Shown: positions 17,822 to 27,628 of the stretch, in pieces
Numbering within the stretch: position 1 is the stretch's first letter
Layout of the letters: every line of letters starts with the position of its first letter
Assembly (NCBI GenBank): GCA_902607435.1
Contig: CACLJX010000005.1
Location: 38,847 to 102,846, forward strand
Direction: 5' to 3'
Source: an uncultured Alphaproteobacteria bacterium
GTDB lineage: Bacteria; Pseudomonadota; Alphaproteobacteria; HIMB59; GCA-002718135
DNA length: 64,000 nt
Made by a program: the position numbers and the translations under genes
The notes under the pieces: model-generated
What the model was told of the DNA's origin: nothing
The model's input: the letters and a program-made list of their open reading frames with translations, nothing else
The model's database searches: none

Positions 17822-19567
17822 TTATTGTTCTTTTAATAACTCTTTATTAATACTTTGAAGCTCTTCCCATTTTAGTTGAGTCGAATTATCTATAAAGCTA
17901 TTTAGGCTTTTATTTATTTTTTGCAAATTTGAAAGCCTTGTGTTTAAATTTATGCACGATTCTTTGACTTCTGTTAATGCTTCTTGAGCATCAAATTTAG
18001 ATGAAGAATAAGGAAATAATTGATAAATGTTAGATTTCAATGATTTAGTAATTATTTTTAAATGATTTGTATTTTCTAATGAATTAATTAAATCATTATC
18101 ATTTTTATTAATAAGGTGAGCTTTGGATATTTCTCTTAACAAATTTAAATATTCATCGTTTAATAAATTATATTTTAATAGCTGATATTTAATTTCTCTT
18201 CTAACTGCTCGATGATTAATATAACTAGCTATGAATGATAATAACTGTTTATCATACAATGAAGAGTCAATTTTTTTTAAATTTTCTGTCTTATTGCTAT
18301 TGTTTTTGCCTTTAGATTTAATTTTTTCAAAAAATAATGTTTTAAATTCATTTTTATAAAAATATTTTATTTTTTTATCATTAATTTTATCAACAAGTTC
18401 ATCTAAATATTTGTCAAACATAATCTTATCATCTGCACTTTTTAAAGAAAACGAAGCATTTGATTGATTAAAAATAAAATTTACAAGAGAAATTGGGTTT
18501 TTTAATATTTCAATAAAATTATCAAAATCATACGAATTGATATAACTGTCTGGATCACAATCCATTGGCAGTGTAATAAATTGCAAAAACTTATTAGATC
18601 TTATTAGCGGTAAAGACATTAATGATAATTTATAAGCTGCACGTAAACCAGCTTTATCTCCATCAAACATAATTGTAGGTCTATTAGAGAACTTCCAAGC
18701 TAAATTTAACTGTTCAACAGTAAGTGCTGTACCTAGAGGAGATACTATACTTTGAATTCCTTTTTGATGTAAAGATATTACATCCATATAACCTTCACAA
18801 ATAAGAAGGTTATTTTTTTTTCTTGCTGAATTTTTTGCATCATCAAGATTATATAATAAATATCGTTTTTGAAAAAAACTACTCTCTGGAGAATTAATAT
18901 ATTTTGGATTAGAATTATCAAGACTCCTTCCTCCAAAGCCAATAATATTAGAACGTTCATCTGTAATTGGGAAAATAAGTCTTTTAAAAAAATAATCTTT
19001 AATTTTACTATTTTTATCTAACTTAACTACATTACTTTTGATAATATCTTTTTCAGCAAAAGATATACTTTTCAGATAATTAAATAATGTAGAACTAGTA
19101 TTATATGAATATCCTAATTTAAATTTATCAATAGTAGTTTTTGATAAATTTCTTTCTTTTAGATATCTTCTACATATTTCTGCTTCAGGTTCATGTAAAT
19201 TTTTAATAAACCAGTTACTAGTTGCCAAAAGTATTTTTTTTACAATATTTTCTTTCTGTATTTTTTGATAATCAGTTTTTTCTAATTTGATACCTGCTTT
19301 ATTAGCCAGATCAGAAACTGCATCTTGAAAACTATAATTGTATAGATCAGTATATACTGTAAAAATATCTCCTTTTACACCACATCCAAAGCAATAAAAT
19401 GATCCGTGATCATCATTAATTTTAAAAGACGGAGTTTTTTCTTCGTGAAACGGACAACAGCACCAATAATCTTTTCCTTTTTTAATTAAGCGTGTTTTTT
19501 TTTCTATTTCAGCACTTAATAAAATTTTATTTTTTATTTTTTCTAAATCTAATTTCGAAAAAGACAT
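17822..19567 (-). CDS. dnaG: DNA primase DnaG
   Basis: Synthesises RNA primers for replication. The 581-residue protein has the N-terminal CHC2 zinc-binding domain ([11 protein letters not shown]...[11 protein letters not shown], about residues 38-66), a catalytic core with a toprim domain ([11 protein letters not shown] and MFDGDKAG) and a C-terminal helicase-binding part that is weakly conserved. Length is close to that of other alphaproteobacterial primases. It sits between yqeY and rpoD, the conserved macromolecular-synthesis order, and its ATG overlaps the yqeY stop by one base. Confidence 0.97.
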   Translation of the reverse strand: MSFSKLDLEKIKNKILLSAEIEKKTRLIKKGKDYWCCCPFHEEKTPSFKINDDHGSFYCFGCGVKGDIFTVYTDLYNYSFQDAVSDLANKAGIKLEKTDYQKIQKENIVKKILLATSNWFIKNLHEPEAEICRRYLKERNLSKTTIDKFKLGYSYNTSSTLFNYLKSISFAEKDIIKSNVVKLDKNSKIKDYFFKRLIFPITDERSNIIGFGGRSLDNSNPKYINSPESSFFQKRYLLYNLDDAKNSARKKNNLLICEGYMDVISLHQKGIQSIVSPLGTALTVEQLNLAWKFSNRPTIMFDGDKAGLRAAYKLSLMSLPLIRSNKFLQFITLPMDCDPDSYINSYDFDNFIEILKNPISLVNFIFNQSNASFSLKSADDKIMFDKYLDELVDKINDKKIKYFYKNEFKTLFFEKIKSKGKNNSNKTENLKKIDSSLYDKQLLSFIASYINHRAVRREIKYQLLKYNLLNDEYLNLLREISKAHLINKNDNDLINSLENTNHLKIITKSLKSNIYQLFPYSSSKFDAQEALTEVKESCINLNTRLSNLQKINKSLNSFIDNSTQLKWEELQSINKELLKEQ

Positions 19568-20028
19568 CAGCTACTAAGCAATTCTTTTGCCAATTTTCCT
19601 GCTAAACTCATATCAACTCTTCCGGAATAATTATTTTTTAAATAACTCATAATTGAACTCATATCTTTAATTGATGATAATTTTTTATCTTTTATAAATT
19701 GATTCAACAGTGTTTTAGTTTCTTTTTCACTTAATTGCTTAGGTAAAAAATGATTTATAATTTCAATTTCTTTTATTTCTTTATTAATAAGATCTGTTCT
19801 ATTTGCTAATTTAAAAGACTCTATAGAATCTTTTCTTTGTTTAATTAAAAGTTGGAGAAGACTTAAAATTTCTTGATCATTAATTTTATCTTTCTTATTT
19901 CCAAAGCGATTTTCAATGTCCTTGTTCTTAATTGCACTTTTAATTAATTTTAATGTATTAATTGCATCAGTTTTTTTTGATTTAACTGAAGTTATATATT
20001 TTTCTTCAATTTTCGTTCTTAAATTCAT
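19567..20028 (-). CDS. GatB/YqeY domain protein
   Basis: A 153-residue protein consisting of the YqeY domain found at the C-terminus of the GatB amidotransferase subunit; family members bind tRNA-related substrates, but their role is not settled. Characteristic text includes the LRTKIEEKY start, KDKINDQEILSLLQLLIKQRK, the FLPKQLSE motif and the terminal GKLAKELL. I use the ATG at 20028 because a GAGGAGG ribosome site directly precedes it; an upstream ATG would add six residues. It leads the yqeY-dnaG-rpoD operon and faces carA. Confidence 0.85.
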   Translation of the reverse strand: MNLRTKIEEKYITSVKSKKTDAINTLKLIKSAIKNKDIENRFGNKKDKINDQEILSLLQLLIKQRKDSIESFKLANRTDLINKEIKEIEIINHFLPKQLSEKETKTLLNQFIKDKKLSSIKDMSSIMSYLKNNYSGRVDMSLAGKLAKELLSS

Positions 20029-20167
20029 AACCTCCTCATTCATCATCTATAGAATCGATAACAAAATGAAATAAAACTATTATAATCCTTCTAAATATAT
20101 ATAACAATTCCTTGACTAAGTATTTTAAAATGCCTAGTTATCGCCCGTTTGTCTGAATAATAAATTA

Positions 20168-21355
20168 ATGCTGGAAAATCATGATAGTTTAATACCACTA
20201 AAATCAAGATCAGCTGTTCTTTTGCTTGAAAATGGAGAAGCATACTGGGGTCAGGGAATTGGTGCAAAAAATTATGCTATTGGAGAACTTTGTTTTAATA
20301 CATCCCAAACTGGTTACCAAGAAATATTGACAGATCCATCATATGCCAGTCAAATAATTACATTTACTTTTCCACATATTGGTATCGTAGGTACTAATAA
20401 ATTTGATGTAGAGTCACTAAAAATTCATGCCTGTGGATGTGTACTAAACCAACCTTTAGGTATTAGTAGTAGTTGGAGAAGCAATGAAGATTTAGATTTT
20501 TTTTTTACCAAAAATAATATTGCTTGTATTACAGGTGTAGATACTAGACAATTAACTAGGTTGCTAGCTTCTAAAGGCGCAATGAAAGCAGCAATAATTA
20601 ACTACAATAATAAAATAGAAAATCTTAATGAATTTCAAAACAAAATAAATAAGTGGAAGGGTTTAAAAAATCTTGATCTTGCTAAGATTGTATCAACAAA
20701 TTCTCCTTATAAATGGAATGAAAGCGTTTGGAATATAAAAGAAAATAAATACCAAAAACAAAATAAAGATAAAAGTATTTACAATATTGTTTGCATAGAT
20801 TTTGGTATAAAAAAAAATATTTTAAGAAATCTTAATAAACATATGTTCAAAACTGTAGTGTTACCCGCCCAATCTTCTTTGAATACTATTATGTCTTATA
20901 AACCACAGGGAATTTTTTTATCAAATGGCCCAGGAGATCCTTTTGCAACGGGTCATTATGCAATACCAACCATAAAGAAACTGATAAAAAAACAAATTCC
21001 TATTTTTGGAATATGTTTAGGTCATCAAGTTTTAAGTTTAGCTTTAGGGGGAAAAACTAAAAAAATGTTTCAAGGACATCGAGGAGGGAATCATCCTGTT
21101 AAAAACATGAAAACAAAGAGAGTGGAAATAACATGTCAAAACCATGGATTTGAAGTTGACAGAGAATCTTTACCAAGTGATGTAATTGAAACACACATTT
21201 CATTGTTTGATCAAACAAATGAAGGTATAGAGCACAAAAAATACCCTGTGTTTAGTGTACAGTATCATCCAGAAGCTAGTCCTGGGCCTCACGATAGTCA
21301 TTATCTTTTTGAAAAATTTTATAAATATGTGGATATCAATGCCAAAAAGATCTGA
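20168..21355 (+). CDS. carA: Carbamoyl-phosphate synthase small subunit
   Basis: Glutaminase subunit that delivers ammonia to CarB for carbamoyl phosphate (pyrimidine and arginine synthesis). The 395-residue protein has the N-terminal small-chain domain ([31 protein letters not shown]) and the C-terminal class I amidotransferase triad: Cys in [10 protein letters not shown], and His/Glu in [12 protein letters not shown]. It overlaps the start of carB by 17 bases, so the two subunits are made together. Confidence 0.97.
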   Translation: MLENHDSLIPLKSRSAVLLLENGEAYWGQGIGAKNYAIGELCFNTSQTGYQEILTDPSYASQIITFTFPHIGIVGTNKFDVESLKIHACGCVLNQPLGISSSWRSNEDLDFFFTKNNIACITGVDTRQLTRLLASKGAMKAAIINYNNKIENLNEFQNKINKWKGLKNLDLAKIVSTNSPYKWNESVWNIKENKYQKQNKDKSIYNIVCIDFGIKKNILRNLNKHMFKTVVLPAQSSLNTIMSYKPQGIFLSNGPGDPFATGHYAIPTIKKLIKKQIPIFGICLGHQVLSLALGGKTKKMFQGHRGGNHPVKNMKTKRVEITCQNHGFEVDRESLPSDVIETHISLFDQTNEGIEHKKYPVFSVQYHPEASPGPHDSHYLFEKFYKYVDINAKKI

Positions 21356-24300
21356 CTTAGAAAAAATTTTAATAATTGGAGCTGGTCCAATTGTAATAGG
21401 TCAAGCATGTGAATTTGACTATTCAGGAGCGCAAGCATGTAAATCTTTAAAAGAAGAAGGTTATGAAGTGATTTTAATTAATTCTAATCCTGCTACAATC
21501 ATGACAGACCCTGAAATTGCTGACAAAACTTATATTGAACCTATAACAAAAAATTTTGTTGAAGAAATTTTAAAAATTGAAAAACCAGATGCAGTGCTTC
21601 CTACAATGGGAGGACAAACTGCCTTAAACGTTTCTATGGAATTATTTAATAATAAAATTCTAGAAAAGTACAATGTTCAAATGATTGGAGCGAACCCAAA
21701 ATCAATTGAACTAGCTGAAGATAGACAAAAATTTAAAGAAGCAATGAGCGAAATAGGTTTAACTTGTCCTGAAAGTACAACAGTTGAAACATTTGATCAA
21801 GCATTGTCCGTTAAGAGTAGTTTGAAACTTCCTTTAGTAATTAGGCCTAGTTTTACATTAGGAGGAACAGGAGGAGGAGTTGCTTACAATGATGAACAAT
21901 TTGATAAAATGAGTAAAAGAGGAATGAAAGCCAGTCCAACACATCAAATATTAATAGAAAAATCTGTTGCTGGATGGAAAGAATTTGAAATGGAGGTTGT
22001 GAGAGATTCTCAAGATAATTGTATTATTGTATGTTCTATTGAAAATATTGATCCAATGGGTGTGCATACTGGAGATAGTATTACTATAGCTCCTGCACTA
22101 ACTTTAACAGATAAAGAATATCAAATTTTAAGAAATGCAAGCATTAATGTTCTAAGAAAAATCGGTGTGGATACCGGAGGATCCAATGTACAATTTGCAA
22201 TTAATCCAAAAGATGGAGAAATTAACATAATTGAAATGAATCCCAGAGTGAGTCGCTCATCGGCACTAGCTTCAAAGGCAACTGGTTTTCCAATTGCAAA
22301 AATTGCTGCAAAATTAGCTATTGGTTATACTTTGGATGAATTAAAAAATGATATTACGCAGACAACACCTGCTAGTTTTGAGCCTAGTATTGACTATATT
22401 GTAACTAAGATACCTAGATTTACATTCGAAAAATTTATTGGAGTTGACTCAAATCTGTCTACATCAATGAAATCCGTTGGCGAAACAATGAGCATAGGTA
22501 GAAGTTTTACAGAATCATTACAAAAAGGATTTGCATCATTAGAATATGATCTTGATGGTTTAGACTCTCCTAAAAACATTTTTAATGATAAAAAAAGTAT
22601 TTTAAATGAATTAAAAAAACAATCTTCTCAACGTTTATTGGTAATAGGTGAATCACTTAGAATAGGTATTGAGAAAGAAAAAATTAGTTCAATTACTAAT
22701 TATGATCCTTGGTTTATAGATCAAATTTTTTCTATTATACAAATTGAAAAAATTATTACTGAAAATAAATTAGATAAAAAACTATTGTTATTTGCAAAAA
22801 GTAAAGGATTCTCTGATAAAAAAATTGCTCGTTTAACTAAGAAAAAAGAAACTAAAATTAGAAAATTAAGACATCAATGGAATATCAAACCAGTATTTCG
22901 CTTAGTTGATACATGTGCTGGAGAATTTAATTCTAAAACTCCATATCTTTATTCAACCTACGATTGGACGTTTGATAATAAAAAATATTGTGAGGCTAAA
23001 CCAACTAATAACAAGAAAATAATCATTTTAGGTGGTGGCCCTAATAGAATAGGACAAGGAATAGAATTTGATTATTGCTGTGTACATGCTGTTTATGGAT
23101 TAAAAGAGCTCGGAATAGAAACAATTATGGTTAATTGCAACCCAGAAACTGTATCTACAGATTATGATACCTCTGATAGATTATATTTTGAACCCCTCAC
23201 TGCAGAAAGTGTAATTGAAATACATAGTAAAGAAGCTGAAAGAGGAAAGGTTTTAGGTGTTTTTGTTCAGTTTGGAGGACAAACACCATTAAAAATAGCT
23301 AAAGAACTTGAAAAAGAAAAAATTAAAATTCTAGGAACTTCAACTCATTCTATAGATCTAGCAGAAGACAGAGATTTATTCAGCAATATTTTAAATAAAT
23401 TAAATATCAAACAACCATCAAATGGTATTAGCAGTGATATTAATGAAACTCTTGCTATAGCAAAAAAAATTGGTTATCCAGTTCTAGTAAGACCTTCTTA
23501 TGTTCTTGGTGGAAGAGCTATGGAAATTGCATATGACAGCCATTACTTAAAATTATTTGCTAAAGCTGCCATGCAAGCTTCAAGTAATAATTCTATATTA
23601 ATTGATCAATATTTAGAGAATGCTAAAGAAATAGATGTTGATTTAATTCGTGATTCAAAAGGTCAAATATTTGTTGCTGGCATCATGGAACATATTGAAG
23701 AAGCTGGTATCCATTCGGGTGATAGTGCTTGTTCATTACCACCATTTTCTATTAGCAAAAAAATAACGGAAAAAATTGTGAATTGGGTTTCTAAAATAGC
23801 TAATGAATTAAATGTAATTGGTCTGATGAATACCCAATTAGCTTTAAAAAATAATCAACTTTATGTTCTTGAAGTTAATCCAAGAGCTAGCAGAACTGTC
23901 CCGTTTGTTGCAAAATCAATTGGAATACCAATAGGTAAGATCGCTGCCAAGATTATGACAGGAAAATCATTACGTGAATTTCCTATTTTTTCTAGTCAAA
24001 CAATACCAAAAACTTATAATGTTAAAGAATCTGTATTTCCTTTTAATAAATTTGATGGTGTTGATTTAATTCTTGGCCCTGAAATGAAATCTACTGGAGA
24101 AGTAATGGGAATTGATAAAAGTTTTTTAACAGCTTTTATTAAAAGTCAAATAGCTTCTGGTACCCACTTACCAAATAAAGGGATTGTTTTTTTATCTGTT
24201 GATGATGATAACAAAAATAAATTACTTTCAATTGCTAAAAAATTAGAATTATTAAATTTCGAGTTAATTGCTACAAAAGGGACTAGTTTTTTTTTAAAAA

Positions 24301-24569
24301 AAAATAATATTAAAGTAAAAATAATTAATAAAGTTAAAGAAGGAAGTCCTCATATAGTTGATTCACTATTAGATGGGAAAATAGATTTGGTTATTAATAC
24401 TACAAAAACTCAATCTTCTATCAGGGATAGTTATAGTATTAGAAGAACATCTTTTATGAACAATATTCCTTACTATACTACAATAGCTGGTGCAAAAGTT
24501 GCTGTTGATGCTATAGAAGTCTTGAAAAAAGAAGTTCTTACTGTTAGAAGTTTACAATCTATATATTAA
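21339..24569 (+). CDS. carB: Carbamoyl-phosphate synthase large subunit
   Basis: Synthetase subunit with two tandem ATP-grasp halves. The 1076-residue product begins [22 protein letters not shown], the usual N-terminus; a longer reading from 21255 would only cover the carA end. First half: [46 protein letters not shown]; second half: [45 protein letters not shown]-terminal MGS-like allosteric domain follows. Both halves are intact. Next gene greA is 38 bases downstream. Confidence 0.97.
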   Translation: MPKRSDLEKILIIGAGPIVIGQACEFDYSGAQACKSLKEEGYEVILINSNPATIMTDPEIADKTYIEPITKNFVEEILKIEKPDAVLPTMGGQTALNVSMELFNNKILEKYNVQMIGANPKSIELAEDRQKFKEAMSEIGLTCPESTTVETFDQALSVKSSLKLPLVIRPSFTLGGTGGGVAYNDEQFDKMSKRGMKASPTHQILIEKSVAGWKEFEMEVVRDSQDNCIIVCSIENIDPMGVHTGDSITIAPALTLTDKEYQILRNASINVLRKIGVDTGGSNVQFAINPKDGEINIIEMNPRVSRSSALASKATGFPIAKIAAKLAIGYTLDELKNDITQTTPASFEPSIDYIVTKIPRFTFEKFIGVDSNLSTSMKSVGETMSIGRSFTESLQKGFASLEYDLDGLDSPKNIFNDKKSILNELKKQSSQRLLVIGESLRIGIEKEKISSITNYDPWFIDQIFSIIQIEKIITENKLDKKLLLFAKSKGFSDKKIARLTKKKETKIRKLRHQWNIKPVFRLVDTCAGEFNSKTPYLYSTYDWTFDNKKYCEAKPTNNKKIIILGGGPNRIGQGIEFDYCCVHAVYGLKELGIETIMVNCNPETVSTDYDTSDRLYFEPLTAESVIEIHSKEAERGKVLGVFVQFGGQTPLKIAKELEKEKIKILGTSTHSIDLAEDRDLFSNILNKLNIKQPSNGISSDINETLAIAKKIGYPVLVRPSYVLGGRAMEIAYDSHYLKLFAKAAMQASSNNSILIDQYLENAKEIDVDLIRDSKGQIFVAGIMEHIEEAGIHSGDSACSLPPFSISKKITEKIVNWVSKIANELNVIGLMNTQLALKNNQLYVLEVNPRASRTVPFVAKSIGIPIGKIAAKIMTGKSLREFPIFSSQTIPKTYNVKESVFPFNKFDGVDLILGPEMKSTGEVMGIDKSFLTAFIKSQIASGTHLPNKGIVFLSVDDDNKNKLLSIAKKLELLNFELIATKGTSFFLKKNNIKVKIINKVKEGSPHIVDSLLDGKIDLVINTTKTQSSIRDSYSIRRTSFMNNIPYYTTIAGAKVAVDAIEVLKKEVLTVRSLQSIY

Positions 24570-24607
24570 TGTATTGACTTTAGAATAAATTAATACAAAT
24601 TTACCAT

Positions 24608-25081
24608 ATGAACAAAATACCAATGACAGCTGCAGGCTATGAAAAATTACAAAATGAACTGAAACTTCTTGTAAATAAAGAAAGACCTGAAATTATTGCA
24701 GCAATAGCTGAAGCTAGAACTCATGGTGATTTATCAGAAAATGCCGAGTATCAATATGCAAAAGATCAGCAAAGCTTAAATGAAGGAAAAATTGCTGAAT
24801 TAGAAAATACAATTGCTCATGCTGAAATAATTGATGTCTCAAAATTAAGTGGAAAGGAAATTAAATTTGGAGCTATAGTAAAAATCCAAGATGAAGAATC
24901 AGGAGAACAATCAACTTATCAAATTGTAGGTGAATATGAATCCGATATTGAAAACAAACAAATATCTATTAACAGCCCCTTGGCACGTAGTTTAATTGGT
25001 AAAATTAAAAATGACATTGTTGAAGTAAATAGCCCCAAAGGAATAAAGAATTATAAAGTTATTTCTATCAAATTTGAGTAA
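24608..25081 (+). CDS. greA: Transcription elongation factor GreA
   Basis: Rescues backtracked RNA polymerase by stimulating transcript cleavage. The 157-residue protein shows the N-terminal coiled coil with the tip acidic residues in ARTHGDLSENAEYQYAKDQQ (about residues 37-56) and the C-terminal FKBP-like domain ending in NSPLARSLIGK and GIKNYKVISI. Length and motif spacing are normal. It is in the carAB-greA unit and 8 bases before the ELM1-like gene. Confidence 0.97.
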   Translation: MNKIPMTAAGYEKLQNELKLLVNKERPEIIAAIAEARTHGDLSENAEYQYAKDQQSLNEGKIAELENTIAHAEIIDVSKLSGKEIKFGAIVKIQDEESGEQSTYQIVGEYESDIENKQISINSPLARSLIGKIKNDIVEVNSPKGIKNYKVISIKFE

Positions 25082-25089
25082 AAATTATT

Positions 25090-26034
25090 TTGAATCTTAG
25101 TGATAAAAATATCTGGACAGTAACTGATGGATCTGAAGGAATGATCAGTCAAGTTAATGGTCTTGCTCAATTACTAAGCTTTAATGTACAAAGCTATAAA
25201 ACTGATTTGATTTTTCCTTGGTCTAAATTACAACCTGGTTATCTTCCAGTTTACAAATGGATATTTAAAAATAAAATCAATTTATCTAATAAACCTGATA
25301 TAATTATTACTTGTGGAAGAAAAAGTGTCTACTTTTCATTATTTTTAAAAAAGCTATTTATAAAAGATATCACTACAATCCACATTCAAAATCCGAAAAT
25401 TAATCCAAACAAATTTGATTATGTCATTGCTCCGAATCATGATTATTTGAAAGGCTCGAATGTAATTAATTCTTTTGGAGCAATCCATCACTTTACAAAA
25501 AAAATGCTTGAAAATTGCAACGATAATATAGGAATGGGAAAAGCAGATAAATTAGTAAGTATCATTATAGGAGGACAAAACAGACACTATATATTTTCAA
25601 AAAAAATTGTCACAGATCTTATTGAAAAAATCATAAAATTGAAAAATAAATTTAATAATTATGATTTTCTTGTAATTGGTTCAAGAAGAACCAATGAAGA
25701 TGCTATAAATCTATTAAAGGATAAATTAAACGGAATCGCACAAGTTTGGAATAAAAAAACTAAAAATCCTTACTTATTTGCTCTAAAAAATTCAAAATAT
25801 TTTATTATAACGTCAGATTCTACTTCTATGATCTCTGAGTGCGCATTTACTGGAAAACCCATTTATATATATCATTTACCTTTTAAAAGAATTAGCAATA
25901 GAATTAAAAGTTTTCATAACGAATTTGAAAATCAGAAAATAACAAGAAAATTTAATGATAATTTGGAATTATGGAATTATGAAAGTCTTGACGAAGCCAA
26001 AAGAATTGCTGGTATTTTAAGACTAAGAATATAA
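25090..26034 (+). CDS. ELM1-family (mitochondrial fission ELM1-like) glycosyltransferase-like protein
   Basis: A 314-residue protein of the ELM1 family (PF06258 type), which is conserved in alphaproteobacteria and mitochondria and has a GT-B glycosyltransferase-like fold; the bacterial role is not established. The expected start WTVTDGSEGMISQVNGLAQ is present, with ITCGRKS, IHIQNPK, and the donor-site-like TSDSTSMISECAFTGKPIYIY region near residues 247-267. The best start is TTG at 25090, 8 bases after greA. It may act in lipid A or other surface-glycolipid synthesis, which is inference. Confidence 0.78.
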   Translation: MNLSDKNIWTVTDGSEGMISQVNGLAQLLSFNVQSYKTDLIFPWSKLQPGYLPVYKWIFKNKINLSNKPDIIITCGRKSVYFSLFLKKLFIKDITTIHIQNPKINPNKFDYVIAPNHDYLKGSNVINSFGAIHHFTKKMLENCNDNIGMGKADKLVSIIIGGQNRHYIFSKKIVTDLIEKIIKLKNKFNNYDFLVIGSRRTNEDAINLLKDKLNGIAQVWNKKTKNPYLFALKNSKYFIITSDSTSMISECAFTGKPIYIYHLPFKRISNRIKSFHNEFENQKITRKFNDNLELWNYESLDEAKRIAGILRLRI

Positions 26035-26048
26035 AATAACTAATGTAA

Positions 26049-26660
26049 ATGAATTTAAACGAAATTATTGAGCACAAAAGACCATTTCAACATTGGGAAT
26101 TTTCAAATTGCTTGAACAACAATACTCTGAATGAAATTTCTTTTGCAAAATTACCAATGGGTCAAAGAGCCTATGACGGAACTAGAGCAGCTGATCATAC
26201 TGGCCAGGGGGTAGATGGGAAACTTAGACTTTTTATAACAAAAGAAAACTGTAATGCTCTTCCAAACTTAAAAAAAATTATCAATAAACTTCAAGGCAAA
26301 GCTATTTATGAAAAAATTTCTAATATTTTAAATAAAGATTTATCAAATTCTTTTGTTCGACTAGAAATTATTGGTGACAAAAAAGGTTTCTGGCTTAAAC
26401 CTCATAAAGATATCAATGAAAAATTGATGACTATGATGATATGGGCAAATCCATATTCTGAGTCAGATATTTTAGGAACAGATTTATATGATGAAAAATT
26501 CAAGTTAGTCAAAACTATAAAATATATTCATAATTCTGGATATTTTTTTTCATCTGGAAATGATACTTGGCACGGATTAGAAATGAAGCATATTAAAAAA
26601 GAACGTAGATGTATACAAATTAATTATGTTACTTTTAATACTGACTGGCCAGTAGAATAA
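26049..26660 (+). CDS. 2-oxoglutarate/Fe(II)-dependent oxygenase-like protein
   Basis: A 203-residue protein with the pattern of 2OG-Fe(II) dioxygenases: a PHKDI motif (HxD iron ligands, about residue 117-121), the distal histidine in DTWHGLEM, and an arginine in KKERRCIQINYVTF for 2-oxoglutarate. No signal peptide. It lies between the ELM1-like gene (14 bases) and trxB (23 bases), probably in the same transcript. The substrate is unknown; similar proteins are common in marine bacteria next to sugar or polysaccharide genes. Confidence 0.65.
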   Translation: MNLNEIIEHKRPFQHWEFSNCLNNNTLNEISFAKLPMGQRAYDGTRAADHTGQGVDGKLRLFITKENCNALPNLKKIINKLQGKAIYEKISNILNKDLSNSFVRLEIIGDKKGFWLKPHKDINEKLMTMMIWANPYSESDILGTDLYDEKFKLVKTIKYIHNSGYFFSSGNDTWHGLEMKHIKKERRCIQINYVTFNTDWPVE

Positions 26661-26683
26661 TTTTGTTTCAAGATTGATCTAAT

Positions 26684-27628
26684 ATGCCAGATAAAATTAA
26701 AACAAATGTTCTTATAATAGGTTCAGGTCCTGCAGGTTATACAGCAGCGATATATGCTGCAAGAGCTAATCTTCAACCTCATCTTGTAGCTGGTTTAGAA
26801 CCTGGAGGTCAAATGACCATAACTACAGATGTTGAAAATTATCCTGGTTTTGGAGATGTTATTCAAGGTCCCTGGCTTATGGAGCAAATGAAGGAACAAG
26901 CTAAAAATGTTGGTACTATTATTTATGATGATTTAATTACGGAAGTAGATTTTAGATCAAATCCTTTTATAACGAAAAGTGATTCTGGTTTAATTTTTGA
27001 ATCTAGAACAATAATAATTTCAACAGGTGCACAAGCTAGATGGCTAAATATAGAAAGTGAGAAAAAATACAAAGGATTTGGCATTTCTGCTTGTGCTACA
27101 TGTGATGGTTTTTTTTTCAAAAACAAAGAAGTTGCTGTTATCGGTGGTGGGAATAGTGCTGTGGAAGAAGCATTGTTTTTAAGTAAACTTGTCTCAAAAG
27201 TAACTTTAGTTCATAGAAGAGATTCTCTCAGGGCAGAAAAAATCCTTCAAGAAAGATTGTTTAATAATCCTAAAATTGAAGTTCTTTGGAATAAAAAAGT
27301 CAAAGAATTCATTGGAACTAAAAATCCAAATGCCTTGAAAAAAATCAAATTAGAAGATACTCAAAATAAATCTGAAAGTGAAGTTTTAGTATCTGGAGCG
27401 TTTATCGCTATTGGTCATGATCCAGCCACTTCACTATTTAAAAATAAAATTGAAATGGATGAAGATAATTATATTATTACAAAGCCTGATAGTACATCCA
27501 CAAACATCAAAGGAGTTTTTGCCGCAGGAGATGTCAAAGATAAAATATATAGACAAGCTGTAACTGCAGCCGGTCTTGGCTGCATGGCAGCCTTGGAAGC
27601 TGAAAAGTATTTATCAGAAAAAAACTAA
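26684..27628 (+). CDS. trxB: Thioredoxin reductase
   Basis: NADPH-dependent flavoenzyme that reduces thioredoxin. The 314-residue protein has the FAD motif IGSGPAGYTAAIYAARA, the redox-active CATCDG (two cysteines, about residues 139-142), the NADPH motif GGGNSAVEEALFLS and the C-terminal GVFAAGDVKDKIYRQAVTAAGLGC. All cofactor and redox sites are intact. The gene ends 4 bases into the opposite-strand ppc gene. Confidence 0.97.
   Translation: MPDKIKTNVLIIGSGPAGYTAAIYAARANLQPHLVAGLEPGGQMTITTDVENYPGFGDVIQGPWLMEQMKEQAKNVGTIIYDDLITEVDFRSNPFITKSDSGLIFESRTIIISTGAQARWLNIESEKKYKGFGISACATCDGFFFKNKEVAVIGGGNSAVEEALFLSKLVSKVTLVHRRDSLRAEKILQERLFNNPKIEVLWNKKVKEFIGTKNPNALKKIKLEDTQNKSESEVLVSGAFIAIGHDPATSLFKNKIEMDEDNYIITKPDSTSTNIKGVFAAGDVKDKIYRQAVTAAGLGCMAALEAEKYLSEKN

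Noticed and set aside
17627..17836. Hydrophobic 69-residue frame antisense to rpoD start
   Set aside because: It is the complement of lysine codons (TTT runs read as Phe), not a gene.
21255..21338. Longer N-terminus for carB
   Set aside because: The extra residues are the out-of-frame reading of the carA end; the family start is [17 protein letters not shown].
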